Below, piece after piece: positions 1-9,791 of a stretch of DNA of 64,000 nucleotides. A program made the translations under genes and the position numbers. Under the pieces are notes generated by a model. That model saw only the letters and a program-made list of their open reading frames with translations, was not told the origin of the DNA and did no database searches. The stretch spans positions 1 through 64,000 of the forward strand of contig JBKBNY010000005.1 in NCBI GenBank assembly GCA_046295175.1, given 5' to 3'. Numbering within the stretch: the first letter of the stretch is position 1; each line of letters opens with the position of its first letter. The DNA is from JALOLV01 sp046295175. Lineage in GTDB: Bacteria; Bacteroidota; Bacteroidia; Cytophagales; Spirosomataceae.

Positions 1-282
1 TTCAGTGGTAAGGCTTGTCCCATTTCTTTTGACAGTATTTCAAAGAACTATTGCGAATATTGTACCAACAGGTACAATCAAGTTTCGCTTTTTACTGGTA
101 TAACCCTACTTCGCTCGGCACGTGGCGTGTTCCTACGGTATTTTCACTGAAGAACGGTTTTTAGGGAAGTTATTTAACGCTCTATAAATAATGGCGGTAG
201 GAATCATAGCTTCAAGAAAGATTAAATAATCGTATCCCGCTTTTAAAAGATTTATTTCATTATCAAATTTGAGAGAAGAGCA
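1..282. other. Left-edge region without an assignable gene
   Basis: Frame 1 of the + strand stays open from the window edge to a TGA at 148-150 (about 49 codons, with two Cys pairs), so the 3' end of a gene cut by the edge is possible, but frame 2 is also open for 33 codons and neither reading resembles a family I know. A short perfect inverted repeat, TTGTACC-AACA-GGTACAA, lies at 60-77. From 150 to 282 I see nothing beyond the 3' flank of the kinase gene that ends at 283; no clear terminator is visible. Confidence 0.3.
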
Positions 283-2085
283 TCAAATCGGGATTTCGAT
301 TTGAGCCTTAACACCTTCATTACTCTCAATACTAAAACTACCTCCTAAATTCTCAATTCTTGCCTTCATATTCTTCATTCCCATTCCTCCTTTATGGGCA
401 TTTTCGCCCAATCCTTTGCCATTATCCTCAACAATTAATACAATTCTGTTTCCAGCCTGATGCATCGCAATTTTGGCATCTTTTGCACCTGAATGCTTCA
501 AAATGTTATTCGATAATTCAAGAATTACACTGAATAATTCGTATTCAGCTTTATTGCCAAATCTTTTTATCGAATCATCAACCTCTAACTCAAACTGAGT
601 TCTTTCGAGCGAATTCAGCTCTTTTACGAGATTTTCTAAAGCAAATCTCATTCCTTTGAGTTCGAGTTCGGCCGGAAGCAAATTATGTGAAATCAATCTG
701 ACATCGGTATAGACCTCCGAAAGGGCATTGACCGAAGACTCATAAATCTGTTTTTGTTTCTCAATATTAAAATCGGGCTGAATAGACTCCAATCGCCAAC
801 GGATACCTGATATTTTTGCCGATAAATTATCATGTAATTCTTGAGCAACCCGCTTGCGTTCTAAGGTTTGTCCTTTTAAGAGAGCCTCTTCGATTTCGGC
901 ATTTTTTTGACGTAGCTTTCTATTTGCCCAAAGTGTGTACAACAAAAAGATTAACCCAATCAAAAGGCTCAAAATCAACAAATTACGAATCCAATTATTA
1001 CGATTTGCCTCCGTTTGTAGTTTTTCGTTCTCAAGTTTTTGGATTATCGTTTTTTGTTTTTCATCATCATATTTGAGTTGGAATTCGAGGTAATTCTGCT
1101 GAAAATTCTTTCGTTCTTCCAGTTGGTTGTACTTCTGAACTGCCTCATAATACTCAAGTGCTTCTTTGTAATTGCCGAGAGCCTTGTAGGTGATATAATA
1201 AACTTTATTGTATTGATTCAAAAAAAACGAGCTTTTGAAAGTCAAATATGCTTTGTAGCCGTCATTTAATTCTTTTAAAGCGAGTTCATAATTTCCTTTT
1301 TCGTAGTAATACTGCCCCAAAAAAATACCCATAATTGCCAAAATGTAGTTGTTTCGGTTATCCTTTCTCGGAATTTTGCAGATTTTCTTTACATAATTTA
1401 TTTTCTTAAATCCATCTTCGGTTTTATTGATGTACAGGCTACACAGCCCTTGAGCCCAGATTCCGCCATAGTGAAAATGGAATGTAACCCCATCTTTTTC
1501 ATCGTACGGAATCGTCGAATTTTTATAGTGTTTATAGGCCTCATGATAATGCTTAACTGTAAAATGAAATAAACCCAAACTAATCTCTTGATTTGAGACA
1601 ATCATCGGGTTTTTATTCTTTTTGCTGATTTCGAGGGCTTCTTCAAGGTACTTAAAATATTGTTGATAAGTAGCACTATCCAGTACCGGATTATTGTAAA
1701 TCTCTTGTGTGATAATGACTGAAATGTGGCTCAAAGTCATCCCGATTCCGAAGTCATTTTTATTAACTCTGAATACTTTTAACGCATCATCGAGAGCTTT
1801 GTAAGCGATTCGGATATACCCTTTTTTGAGATACCGCATTCCTAATAAAAGGTTATTGTAGGCCGTAGTTTGTACCCAAAGCGAATGTTTAGAGAAGTTA
1901 TTTAACGAATCAGCAAACAATTTAACCTTGAGTGTATCGGGGGTTGACAATGAATTGTAGAAAACATCAAAAAGTTGAACAGTTATTGCCGAATCTCTGC
2001 CAATACTTGGTTTTTGTTTTGGTAACTCTTGCCCGTAAATCCTAAATGAAATGATGTATAGTATCGCAAAAAGGAAATTTCTCAT
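283..2085 (-). CDS. TPR-containing sensor histidine kinase (HisKA_3/NarL-type)
   Basis: Membrane sensor kinase of 600 aa, read from the ATG at 2085; an upstream TTG at 2112 is in frame but unlikely. Residues 1-18 form a signal peptide. A helical, TPR-like periplasmic region follows to about residue 350, then a coiled coil and one membrane segment near 365-390. The dimerisation/phospho-acceptor box is of the HisKA_3 type (ERKRVAQELHDN, acceptor His about 418), followed by an HATPase_c domain with N-box NNILKH (about 526) and DNGKG (about 554). Such kinases normally phosphorylate NarL/LuxR-type regulators. No such regulator is adjacent here, so it is either an orphan or its partner lies outside the window. 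The signal sensed is unknown. Confidence 0.88.
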   Translation of the reverse strand: MRNFLFAILYIISFRIYGQELPKQKPSIGRDSAITVQLFDVFYNSLSTPDTLKVKLFADSLNNFSKHSLWVQTTAYNNLLLGMRYLKKGYIRIAYKALDDALKVFRVNKNDFGIGMTLSHISVIITQEIYNNPVLDSATYQQYFKYLEEALEISKKNKNPMIVSNQEISLGLFHFTVKHYHEAYKHYKNSTIPYDEKDGVTFHFHYGGIWAQGLCSLYINKTEDGFKKINYVKKICKIPRKDNRNNYILAIMGIFLGQYYYEKGNYELALKELNDGYKAYLTFKSSFFLNQYNKVYYITYKALGNYKEALEYYEAVQKYNQLEERKNFQQNYLEFQLKYDDEKQKTIIQKLENEKLQTEANRNNWIRNLLILSLLIGLIFLLYTLWANRKLRQKNAEIEEALLKGQTLERKRVAQELHDNLSAKISGIRWRLESIQPDFNIEKQKQIYESSVNALSEVYTDVRLISHNLLPAELELKGMRFALENLVKELNSLERTQFELEVDDSIKRFGNKAEYELFSVILELSNNILKHSGAKDAKIAMHQAGNRIVLIVEDNGKGLGENAHKGGMGMKNMKARIENLGGSFSIESNEGVKAQIEIPI

Positions 2086-2224
2086 AATATTGCCAAAAGT
2101 TAAACTTTGCAATCAATTAATGAATTAATTACCTAAAAGTTAAAATTCCTACACACTGTCATGAAAATACAGGTTTTCCTGTATGCTTGGGGTATAAATT
2201 ACAGATTTACATGGATGATTTTGC

Positions 2225-2254
2225 AAAAAAATGGCCGAGCAACTGCTCGGCCAT
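2225..2254 (-). terminator. Rho-independent terminator of the 1594-aa gene
   Basis: Perfect 11-bp stem ATGGCCGAGCA / TGCTCGGCCAT (2231-2241 and 2244-2254) with a 2-nt loop. On the minus strand it is followed by a run of six T, and it sits just after the stop of the large minus-strand gene. Confidence 0.85.
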
Positions 2255-2259
2255 CTATA

Positions 2260-5200
2260 TCAAAATCCTTCTTTTTCTTCTTCTTTTTTCTTTTCGTCTT
2301 TTTTCTTCTCAGCAGGTTTTGTTTCGGCTGTTTTTGGTACTTCGGTCAGTTTTTTATTGACTTCGGTAGCTAAAGGTTTGCCTGATGCCGTTGTCTTTTT
2401 AGGGTCGGGTTTGATACCTCGGTATTTTGCCAAGAAGTTATTTCTGAATTGAATCGCCTCGGCAAAATCAACGGCAATGACCGAATAATCTTTAGATTTT
2501 TTAGATTTATCTTTTGCCGAGATTAGGTTATTAAACGCATCGTCGGATGAAATCAATCCCATTTGTCCTTCTTTGTAGCCGAGATAATACCAGTTTTCGC
2601 CCGAAAGTTCGATAAATACATACATCTCATCGCCAGCAATCGGATTCTTAATCACCTCAACATATCCTTCGATTCGGGCATTAATATCCATTTCTCCGAT
2701 ATTCGACATACCCAATTTACCCACACTACTAAATGTATTATATTGCGGGTTCCACTGCAATTTCAAATCACTGAATACCATCGAAGCATTGAATTTCGGC
2801 GATAATTTAAACAATGGCAAATGCTCCCGAGCAGTTTTGAGGCGATATTCATTCATTTCTTTATCACCCACAAATTGAGCCATTTTCGACATAAATTCTG
2901 GGTTATCGAATTGGATAGCGGCCTCGTTGATACCTAAATCGAGGTTGGTTTTCACAACCTTATCACCCATATTTAGCAATAATGGTGGGGCAATCGGGAA
3001 GTTGAAAACCATCATTGTATTAAACTCATGCTTTGGCGTATCTAAACGTACTTTGGCAAATCCAGATGTTTGAAGGTATTGAGACTGCTTTCCTCCCAAA
3101 AGATTAAACGTGCCTTCGAGTTTTATAATGCCTTTTTCGTCGAGAAGCTCGTATTTGTTGCCTTCTAAATTTTTGGCATCGTCTTTTGGTGGAATAATGC
3201 TGAATAGTTTATTGGGCTCATCTCGTCGGAAAGTACCATTTGCCAAGAAAATATTTTCATCATCGGGCGAATCTTTTGCCGAAAGGAAAGTAGGATACAT
3301 TCCGTTTGAAGAGGCCGTCTGTTTTAGGTGCAATCCAGCAAAAATCGGTGAGTTTCCACTTTTTAAGTTTTTATCAACATTAATCGTAATCTCTTCTGAT
3401 TTATTTCCTTTGTACGTTATCCAGTATCCACCAAGTGTTGGGTATTTCCGCAATGCCGGTATCACAAAACCATCCAAACTCAGGTTTTTGATAGGTGCCA
3501 GCATCGTAATTTGCCCTTTATAAAGCATTTTTGGCGATAAAAATACGCTATCACGCTCACTCACTTCGGCACGTGCTACCGTCGATTTCAACCCACCTTT
3601 GGCTTTTTTCAATTCACCTGCTTCATCAATCTCACGTAACTCAAAGTTACCCATTTTGATGTTGAAGGTATCTTTACGAACATTCACAAATTGGTACGTA
3701 GCATCACCAGTAAACTTGGTTCGAGAAACGATTTGGATATTTCCGTTTTTCAAATTGTGGTAACCGTTCAGTGTATCTATCGTCAAACGTGCATTTTTAA
3801 ATGCTTGCATATCAGCGTCTCTACGAATCGAAACTTCTCCTTTATCTGGAATAATTTTGGCATCGGCCGATTTTATGAAAGGCACACTGCTGATATTGAG
3901 GGTCATTTGGTCGATGTTATAAACCGCCGAACCACCATTAAAGGCCAATCCTTCTTGACTTGGGTTGGTAGAAGTAAACAACGATTTCTCAACATCACCC
4001 TTCATACTAATCTTTTTATCTTTGATATTCCACTCAACACGGTCGATGTTAGTTTTGTAGGCTGCATAAGGGAAATCAAACGATGAAGAAGTGGTATCAT
4101 TGAAATTACCTTCATTGATGGCGATATTGACGATACTATTACTCACGTTGAAATTCACATCGACATTTTTACCCAAAAGCACAGGTTTTGCACTTGATAC
4201 AGTAGATTTGACGTTGAATTGCGATTGGTCAGCCGTGAAACCTTCTTTGTTGAATTTAAACTGATTCGATGCCGTTTCTGAATCGGTACGAATCAAGCGA
4301 CCAATCCCGAACAAACCACCTTTTCGCACAACCAATTCACCCTTGAGCGATGAAGTACCCGAATAAAAATTGAATCCCCCCTTGGTTGCCACAATCATAC
4401 TATCTACGAGTGGTCGCCAGCTTAGGTTATAATCCCGAATATCAACTTGCGGGAAGTAGGCACCGTTTTTCATGGTACTTTCTTTGATTTCACCAAGTTG
4501 CCCAACCGCCGTCAATGACTCAGTTTTAAACAAAATCTCTTTGGCAGTCAAAGTAGCCGCCAAATGGTTAATATCACCCTCAGAGTGTAATCCCTTTCCA
4601 TCCATTACCAAATCCGCAGCAAATTTGATGGACGATTCATCACCAAAAACTTTGTAGCTACCATTTGGCACTTTGTGCGTAAAACCAAGCGTAGTATCGG
4701 GCATTGTTCGCAAAACCTCTTTGAATGGCTTAAAGATATTGCCCGAATAGAACGTCCCGTCGAACTCGATGTCTTTGATATTTAAGCTGTCTTGGTCGAT
4801 TTTAGGAACATCAAAATAAACCGAACGTGCATATTTACGTTCGCCACGGGCAGGTTCATCAAAATAAACGATTACACCTTCGTCAATTTTTAGTCGTGGA
4901 TACTCGGGCAAATACGTCTTACCCGACTTGTTGTCAGGGCGGTTTAGATAAAGAACCCCAGGTTTGAAAAATTTAATATGACTACCTATCTCGCCTCTTC
5001 CGCCTTTTCGATAAATCGAGATTGGGGTAAATGTTATGGAATCAATTTTATTGAGAGCAACCGTAAATTTATCATAATCAACCTCCAATTCTTTACCCGC
5101 AAATCGGTAGTTTTTCACTTTCAATTGTCCACTAAAAGAAAAGGTACGGTTTTTATTAATCTTGATTGTTTGGTCGTATGGAAGTGCGTAAATCCCGAGT

Positions 5201-7044
5201 GAATCACTCAAGTTAAAACGCTTTATTCCTCTGACAGTCAATCCTTTATCATTCAAGCTCAATGTTGCATTCGATGCCGAATCTCTACCACTAAACAACG
5301 ACGGAATCAAGAAATCATCAAAATCTCGACGTCCTTGAAATGCCGCCAAGTAGTGTTCGCCCTTGCGGGTCATTTTGTAAATATCGTTTTGTGGTTCGTA
5401 GCTAAGATAACCTTGCTGCACCGCAACTACGAGTCCGCCTTCAAGGTTTTTAGCAGGAATCCTTGAGGCTTGCGAAAGTTCGTAAACACTGAATGCCGTT
5501 TTGTTTTTGTTACGGATGAAATTCCCGACTAAAATTAATGGATTGAAACCGGCACTTCCGCTCAAATCGGTAACACGACGAGCATCAAAGAAATCTTGAG
5601 ATTCAAAAACGGCTGGCACCACTCCCCTACCCGATAAAATGTAAAAGTCCATTTTACCCGTATTCAGGTTCCAACGCAAAGCATCGCAACGAATATCCAT
5701 CTGGTGATAACTATCCGAGAATGGTGTATCTCGAAAACCACCCGAATTCACTTTATTGAGTCTTAACTGAAAGTTCTTAAAATCATAATTGAACTTCACG
5801 GCAGGGTGAGTAATCGAATCTTTTTCGATGTATGTCACAAAACCCGCCATCGGCGATGTTATAACCGAATCGCCCAATTCAAAACGAGTACTATTGGCCT
5901 TGAAGAAGAATTTTCCGTCTCGCTTGACTGTTATATTTGAATATTTATTGAGCAATGCCGACGAATAAATCTTACGCCCCGACATCGAGAATCCGCCTTT
6001 GTATTCGATACTTTTATCAATATTCTTTACGATTGCATCGCCATAATATGACATAAATCGTGGATATGAAGGCGGAACACCCTTGTTTCGTTTCTCACTT
6101 TTGTATTCAAAAACCCCTTGCAATGGTTTATTAAGTCTATCGCTGTAATAAATCGTAACATCTTCGGCCGAAAAACGTGGATTGCGAATCTCAAAGGCAA
6201 AATCGGTAAAAGTAGCGTAAACATTGGGCAAATTGGCAACTTCCCAAGTCATTTGACCACCCTTGCCTACATAAAGTCCGTCTTTGAGAGAAACCGTACC
6301 AGTTGTTTTCTTCACAAAAACCGAATCACTCGAAGTAGCAATCACCAAATCGACATCGTTCAATTTAATCGAAAATCCACCGATTATTGGCATTGGCTTT
6401 TTCGGAATCTCAGCCGCTTTCGGAGCGACATCGGGCGTTACGGCATTTGAGTCGGCAGGTTCAGAATCCCATCCATCAAAATATTTACCATCTTCTACTT
6501 TTGCTGGTTGATTGGGTGCGGTAGTTCCTGCTGCTGGGGCGGCCTTATCTATAAATATAAAATCGTAAGTTCCGCCCAAGGCGTAGAGTCTGTTGTAGTT
6601 GGCCGTGTAAAGAATCCGCTTGGTAAAGAACGCATTGATACCATTTAAAATACCCGTTCCGGTCTTCAAATCGTAAGCATCAACGCTTTTTTGGAGGTAA
6701 TCTATGAGGTTATTGAATTTCTCATTGGTAAATCCTTCTTTTTGTATCGCAATGTCAAAATCTTCAAAAAGTACGTAATAATGTGGCATTTTGTATCCAC
6801 GAGTGGACATCTTGCGGCACAAATTTATCAGTTTTGTTTTTTGGGACTGGTCAAATTTGGTATTCCAATAATTCTCAAATTTCTTACCCATTTCTATCGC
6901 TACGGCGTTATTATCGGTAGCCATAACTTTTTGCATATCGACAATAAATTCTTCGGGCTTATCAGATAATTTGATAAGCTGGGCTTTTGAATTGATAGAA
7001 AATAGTAAACCCGACAAAAAAATGATAGCAAAAATCTTTTTCAT
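2260..7044 (-). CDS. Very large exported protein of unknown function
   Basis: 1594 aa starting MKKIFAIIFLSGLLF with a cleavable signal peptide ending near residue 21 (NSKAQ). The next 150 residues are helical, then comes a Pro/Ala-rich linker (about 180-215), then more than 1200 residues that read as repeated beta-strand segments with many Gly-Lys-Asp turns. The last 40 residues are a charged tail, rich in Lys and Glu. I see no catalytic motif, no lipobox and no type IX sorting domain. Similar long exported proteins are known in Cytophagales without an assigned role; a periplasmic or surface structural role is only a guess. It forms its own transcription unit, with a possible -7 box upstream and a strong terminator downstream. 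Confidence 0.8.
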   Translation of the reverse strand: MKKIFAIIFLSGLLFSINSKAQLIKLSDKPEEFIVDMQKVMATDNNAVAIEMGKKFENYWNTKFDQSQKTKLINLCRKMSTRGYKMPHYYVLFEDFDIAIQKEGFTNEKFNNLIDYLQKSVDAYDLKTGTGILNGINAFFTKRILYTANYNRLYALGGTYDFIFIDKAAPAAGTTAPNQPAKVEDGKYFDGWDSEPADSNAVTPDVAPKAAEIPKKPMPIIGGFSIKLNDVDLVIATSSDSVFVKKTTGTVSLKDGLYVGKGGQMTWEVANLPNVYATFTDFAFEIRNPRFSAEDVTIYYSDRLNKPLQGVFEYKSEKRNKGVPPSYPRFMSYYGDAIVKNIDKSIEYKGGFSMSGRKIYSSALLNKYSNITVKRDGKFFFKANSTRFELGDSVITSPMAGFVTYIEKDSITHPAVKFNYDFKNFQLRLNKVNSGGFRDTPFSDSYHQMDIRCDALRWNLNTGKMDFYILSGRGVVPAVFESQDFFDARRVTDLSGSAGFNPLILVGNFIRNKNKTAFSVYELSQASRIPAKNLEGGLVVAVQQGYLSYEPQNDIYKMTRKGEHYLAAFQGRRDFDDFLIPSLFSGRDSASNATLSLNDKGLTVRGIKRFNLSDSLGIYALPYDQTIKINKNRTFSFSGQLKVKNYRFAGKELEVDYDKFTVALNKIDSITFTPISIYRKGGRGEIGSHIKFFKPGVLYLNRPDNKSGKTYLPEYPRLKIDEGVIVYFDEPARGERKYARSVYFDVPKIDQDSLNIKDIEFDGTFYSGNIFKPFKEVLRTMPDTTLGFTHKVPNGSYKVFGDESSIKFAADLVMDGKGLHSEGDINHLAATLTAKEILFKTESLTAVGQLGEIKESTMKNGAYFPQVDIRDYNLSWRPLVDSMIVATKGGFNFYSGTSSLKGELVVRKGGLFGIGRLIRTDSETASNQFKFNKEGFTADQSQFNVKSTVSSAKPVLLGKNVDVNFNVSNSIVNIAINEGNFNDTTSSSFDFPYAAYKTNIDRVEWNIKDKKISMKGDVEKSLFTSTNPSQEGLAFNGGSAVYNIDQMTLNISSVPFIKSADAKIIPDKGEVSIRRDADMQAFKNARLTIDTLNGYHNLKNGNIQIVSRTKFTGDATYQFVNVRKDTFNIKMGNFELREIDEAGELKKAKGGLKSTVARAEVSERDSVFLSPKMLYKGQITMLAPIKNLSLDGFVIPALRKYPTLGGYWITYKGNKSEEITINVDKNLKSGNSPIFAGLHLKQTASSNGMYPTFLSAKDSPDDENIFLANGTFRRDEPNKLFSIIPPKDDAKNLEGNKYELLDEKGIIKLEGTFNLLGGKQSQYLQTSGFAKVRLDTPKHEFNTMMVFNFPIAPPLLLNMGDKVVKTNLDLGINEAAIQFDNPEFMSKMAQFVGDKEMNEYRLKTAREHLPLFKLSPKFNASMVFSDLKLQWNPQYNTFSSVGKLGMSNIGEMDINARIEGYVEVIKNPIAGDEMYVFIELSGENWYYLGYKEGQMGLISSDDAFNNLISAKDKSKKSKDYSVIAVDFAEAIQFRNNFLAKYRGIKPDPKKTTASGKPLATEVNKKLTEVPKTAETKPAEKKKDEKKKEEEKEGF

Positions 7045-7064
7045 ACTTTTTGGATAATTCTGTA

Positions 7065-7085
7065 GAACGAGTTTTCAACTCGTTC
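7065..7085. repeat. Short palindrome GAACGAGTT-TTC-AACTCGTTC
   Basis: Perfect 9-bp inverted repeat with a 3-nt centre in the leader of the 1594-aa gene. The same core, GAACGAGT...ACTCGTTC, recurs at 21551-21571, so this is a dispersed palindrome rather than a gene-specific hairpin. Confidence 0.75.
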
Positions 7086-7101
7086 CGATTATAATACTCT
7101 A

Positions 7102-7109
7102 CAAACCTA
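7102..7109 (-). promoter_or_regulatory. Possible -7 box TAGGTTTG for the 1594-aa gene
   Basis: On the minus strand the bases read TAGGTTTG, matching the Bacteroidota -7 consensus TAnnTTTG, about 58 nt before the ATG at 7044. No convincing TTTG -33 element is seen at the usual 19-nt spacing. Confidence 0.4.
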
Positions 7110-7111
7110 AA

Positions 7112-7939
7112 CTACAACCTATTAAAAACGACCGAAGCCCACTGATTCTTACTTAATGTGGCTACTTTTTTCAACCCGACCGACTCGGCAACTGCCTGAA
7201 TATCAGCAATATCTTTTTCATAAAACCCACTCACCACCAAAGATGCCCCATCGGCCATGAATGTTGCATAAGTCGGAATCTGTTGCAACAAAATATTGCG
7301 GTTGATATTTGCCAAAACGATTTCGTACAAATCTTGCGGTTCGTCTTCGATTGTGCCTAATCTAACCGAAACATTTGGGGTATTGTTTAGCCCAACGTTT
7401 TCGATTGTATTCTCGACCGACCAATCGTCAATATCGAAAGCCGAAACATGCGAAGCCCCCAATTTTGAAGCCAAGATAGCCAAAATGCCAGTGCCAGTAC
7501 CAACATCCAGCACTTTTTTGTTTTGGTGGTCAATGTTTAGTTGGTGTTCCATCACCATCGAGGTCGTTTCGTGATGCCCCGTACCGAATGACATTTTGGG
7601 TGTAATGATGATTTCGTACTTGAAATCGGGCTTGGGTTCGTGGAAATCGGCTCTTACGTAAATCTCACTTCCAATCTCAATCGGTTGAAAATTACGTTCC
7701 CATTCTTCATTCCAATTTTGTCGTTCGATTTTCTTGATTGAATATGAAATCGGCGTACGTTCGGCGTAATCTTCCATGAGGTTTTTTACAGCCATTTCAT
7801 CAAAAAATTCTTCTTGAACATACGCTTGTAAACCTTCGTCGGTCTCGACAAATGATTCAAAACCCAATTCACCTAATTCGGCCATAAAAATCTCGGCAAA
7901 ATCGGCATCAACATTTATATTTAATTCTAAATAGTCCAT
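7112..7939 (-). CDS. prmA: Ribosomal protein L11 methyltransferase
   Basis: SAM-dependent methyltransferase that trimethylates ribosomal protein L11 in the cytoplasm. The 275-aa product has the PrmA layout: an N-terminal ferredoxin-like substrate-recognition domain (1-60), the linker, the family motif FGTGHHETT (118-126), SAM-binding motif I DVGTGTGILA (145-154), the acidic residue after strand 2 (D169-D172) and LANINRN (209-215), the PrmA version of the catalytic-loop motif. Length matches the family. It lies downstream of lhgO on the same strand, separated by a 48-bp palindrome, so common transcription is uncertain. Confidence 0.95.
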   Translation of the reverse strand: MDYLELNINVDADFAEIFMAELGELGFESFVETDEGLQAYVQEEFFDEMAVKNLMEDYAERTPISYSIKKIERQNWNEEWERNFQPIEIGSEIYVRADFHEPKPDFKYEIIITPKMSFGTGHHETTSMVMEHQLNIDHQNKKVLDVGTGTGILAILASKLGASHVSAFDIDDWSVENTIENVGLNNTPNVSVRLGTIEDEPQDLYEIVLANINRNILLQQIPTYATFMADGASLVVSGFYEKDIADIQAVAESVGLKKVATLSKNQWASVVFNRL

Positions 7940-7978
7940 TTATTACGTTTATGAAAACTCTGACAATTTTTTTATTAA

Positions 7979-8026
7979 TGTATTTTCATAGTGTCGGGTT
8001 TGCAAACCCGACACTATGAAAATACA
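7979..8026. repeat. Perfect 48-bp palindrome between lhgO and prmA
   Basis: The 24-bp arms are exactly complementary with no loop (centre GTTTGCAAAC), bounded by TGTATTTTC and GAAAATACA. It fills most of the lhgO-prmA gap. It could act as a terminator or mRNA end for lhgO, but it lacks a proper T-run on the minus strand. Confidence 0.85.
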
Positions 8027-8067
8027 ACTTTTAAATAATTATCTCTAAAAACACCAAGGGAGTCAAA

Positions 8068-9264
8068 TTAAAACCTTTTTAACACTAAATCACTCACTGT
8101 TTTTCCAATCGACAATGAGGATGTTGCCGCTGGTGATGGAGCATTACAAATATTGATAGCATTTTCGTTCTCGATAATCGAAAAATCATCTAATAATCCG
8201 CCGCTTCTATCACACGCCTGAGCCCTCACACCTGCACCGCCCGGAATCAAATCATCTTCTTGGATTTCAGGAATTAGTTCCTGCAATGCCTTTGTAAACG
8301 CAGCTTTTGAGAACGAGCGATACATCTCGCCCAAACCAGTACGCCAATATTTAGCAGCAACTTTCTGAAAACCCGGCCATGTGAGTGTCTCGAATAATTC
8401 GCCAAAATGTATGTCTAATTTTTTATACCCCTCTCTACGAAACGCCAAAACTGCATTTGGACCGGCCTCAACTCCACCATGAATCATGCGGGTAAAGTGG
8501 ACACCCAAAAACGGAAAATTAGGGTCTGGTACTGGATAAATGAGGTTTTTGACCAAATATTGTTTTTCGGGTTTTATCTCAAAATACTCGCCTCTAAACG
8601 GTGTAATTCTAATATCATCGGCACGTTTATCGGTCAATTGGGCTATTTTATCAGAGTACAATCCTGCACAATTTACCACCAATTTGGTCTCATAAGTATT
8701 TTTTGAAGTCTGAACAGTCGAAATATTGTTTTTGGTGGTAATCTTCTCGACTTTCTCACCAAATTTAATTTCTCCACCCAAAATCCTTACGTTTTCTCCG
8801 TATTTTTCGCAGACTTCTTTGTAATCAATAATACCAGTTTGCGGTACATAAAAACCCTTTAGCCCTACCACGTGCGGCTCATGTTCTTTCATTTGCTCAG
8901 GATTGAGCATCTTGAAACCATCCAAACCATTTTGTTTGCCACGCTCAAAGAGTCCGTCCAAAATCGAAATCTGTTCGGGCCGTGTAGCCACCACCAATTT
9001 GCCACATAATTCATATTTGATTTCTTGTTTTTCGCAGAAATCAATGAGCATTTTGTAGCCATTGATACAATTTATGGCTTTCAAACTATTTGGTTTGTAG
9101 TATAAACCAGAGTGAATCACTCCGCTATTGTGGCCAGTTTGGTGTTTTGCCAATTGGTCTTCTTTTTCGAGAAGCAAAAGATTTAGTTGGGGTCTTTGCT
9201 CTTTGATTTTTAGGGCGGTTGCCAATCCAACGATTCCGCCGCCGATTACAATTATGTCGTACAT
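8068..9264 (-). CDS. lhgO: L-2-hydroxyglutarate oxidase (FAD-dependent)
   Basis: FAD-dependent oxidoreductase of the DAO/LhgO family that oxidises L-2-hydroxyglutarate to 2-oxoglutarate, passing electrons to the membrane quinone pool. The 398-aa product (ATG at 9264; the TTG three bases upstream is unlikely) opens with the dinucleotide-binding motif GGGIVGLATA. It carries HNSGVIHSGLYY (about 46-57), typical of LhgO, and a C-terminal GGAGVRAQACDRSGG segment that closes the FAD site. Length agrees with the enzyme family. No obvious pathway partner is adjacent. The start is divergent from the small lipoprotein at 9377. Confidence 0.9.
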   Translation of the reverse strand: MYDIIVIGGGIVGLATALKIKEQRPQLNLLLLEKEDQLAKHQTGHNSGVIHSGLYYKPNSLKAINCINGYKMLIDFCEKQEIKYELCGKLVVATRPEQISILDGLFERGKQNGLDGFKMLNPEQMKEHEPHVVGLKGFYVPQTGIIDYKEVCEKYGENVRILGGEIKFGEKVEKITTKNNISTVQTSKNTYETKLVVNCAGLYSDKIAQLTDKRADDIRITPFRGEYFEIKPEKQYLVKNLIYPVPDPNFPFLGVHFTRMIHGGVEAGPNAVLAFRREGYKKLDIHFGELFETLTWPGFQKVAAKYWRTGLGEMYRSFSKAAFTKALQELIPEIQEDDLIPGGAGVRAQACDRSGGLLDDFSIIENENAINICNAPSPAATSSLSIGKTVSDLVLKRF

Positions 9265-9316
9265 CAAAAAATATTTTGTTACAATCCAGATTAAATACTA
9301 TAAAAATCTGATTCTA

Positions 9317-9348
9317 TTTGGCAGTATCGAAATCCTACCTTAATTTTG
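9317..9348 (+). promoter_or_regulatory. Bacteroidota-type promoter for the small lipoprotein
   Basis: TTTG at 9317-9320 and TAATTTTG at 9341-9348 are separated by 20 nt, a near-consensus -33/-7 pair. The predicted transcription start is close to 9354, which favours the ATG at 9377 over the one at 9359. Confidence 0.75.
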
Positions 9349-9376
9349 TACAAAAATAATGACTACAATTCAAGAC

Positions 9377-9622
9377 ATGAAGAAGTTATCGGTTTTATTC
9401 TCAATAGGTGTGGTTTTCGCACTATCTTCTTGCAAATATCAAAACTCAAATAGAATTGGGCAGAAGGATGTTCGTGAAGGAGACCCTTATATTTATGGTG
9501 TTCACCCAGATTCGTCGGCAGCTCAATTGAAGAACAAATATCCTGCTGATGCTAAAATTGAAGCTAAAGCAGCCGAAATCCGTCAGAAATGGTTCGGAAA
9601 AGGTAATAGCACAGGAGCTTAA
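9377..9622 (+). CDS. Small lipoprotein of unknown function
   Basis: 81 aa. The N-terminus MKKLSVLFSIGVVFALSSC is a lipoprotein signal with a lipobox ending at Cys19, so the mature 63-residue chain should be anchored in a membrane. The rest is hydrophilic with an Ala/Lys-rich C-terminal helix ending KWFGKG. An in-frame ATG at 9359 would put six polar residues before the signal and lies almost on the predicted transcription start, so I prefer 9377. I do not recognise the family. Confidence 0.7.
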   Translation: MKKLSVLFSIGVVFALSSCKYQNSNRIGQKDVREGDPYIYGVHPDSSAAQLKNKYPADAKIEAKAAEIRQKWFGKGNSTGA

Positions 9623-9696
9623 TTGAGTAAGACATTTGATGGTTATGCCACATTGCTCAGATTTTGTTTCTATTTATTTGGATTAACCTCCTCAAA

Positions 9697-9728
9697 GCAG
9701 CTATTTTCAATAGTTGCTATATTTTTTT
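9697..9728 (+). terminator. Terminator after the small lipoprotein gene
   Basis: Stem GCAGCTATT / AATAGTTGC (9697-9705, 9709-9717; one G-U pair) with loop TTC, followed by a T-rich stretch to about 9728. Confidence 0.7.
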
Positions 9729-9791
9729 ATAATTCTTAGAAAAATTCAAAATTGAGAGTTTCACAATTCTTGAATATTGAAACCAAAAACC

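Noticed and set aside
1..150. rRNA or tmRNA end at the left edge
   Set aside because: I could not match it to a conserved rRNA segment or fold it into a known RNA; left as unassigned.
7940..7978. Second half-palindrome AACTCTGACA near the 48-bp palindrome, similar to the arm at 56513
   Set aside because: Only 10 bases agree and no inverse partner follows; chance match is likely.
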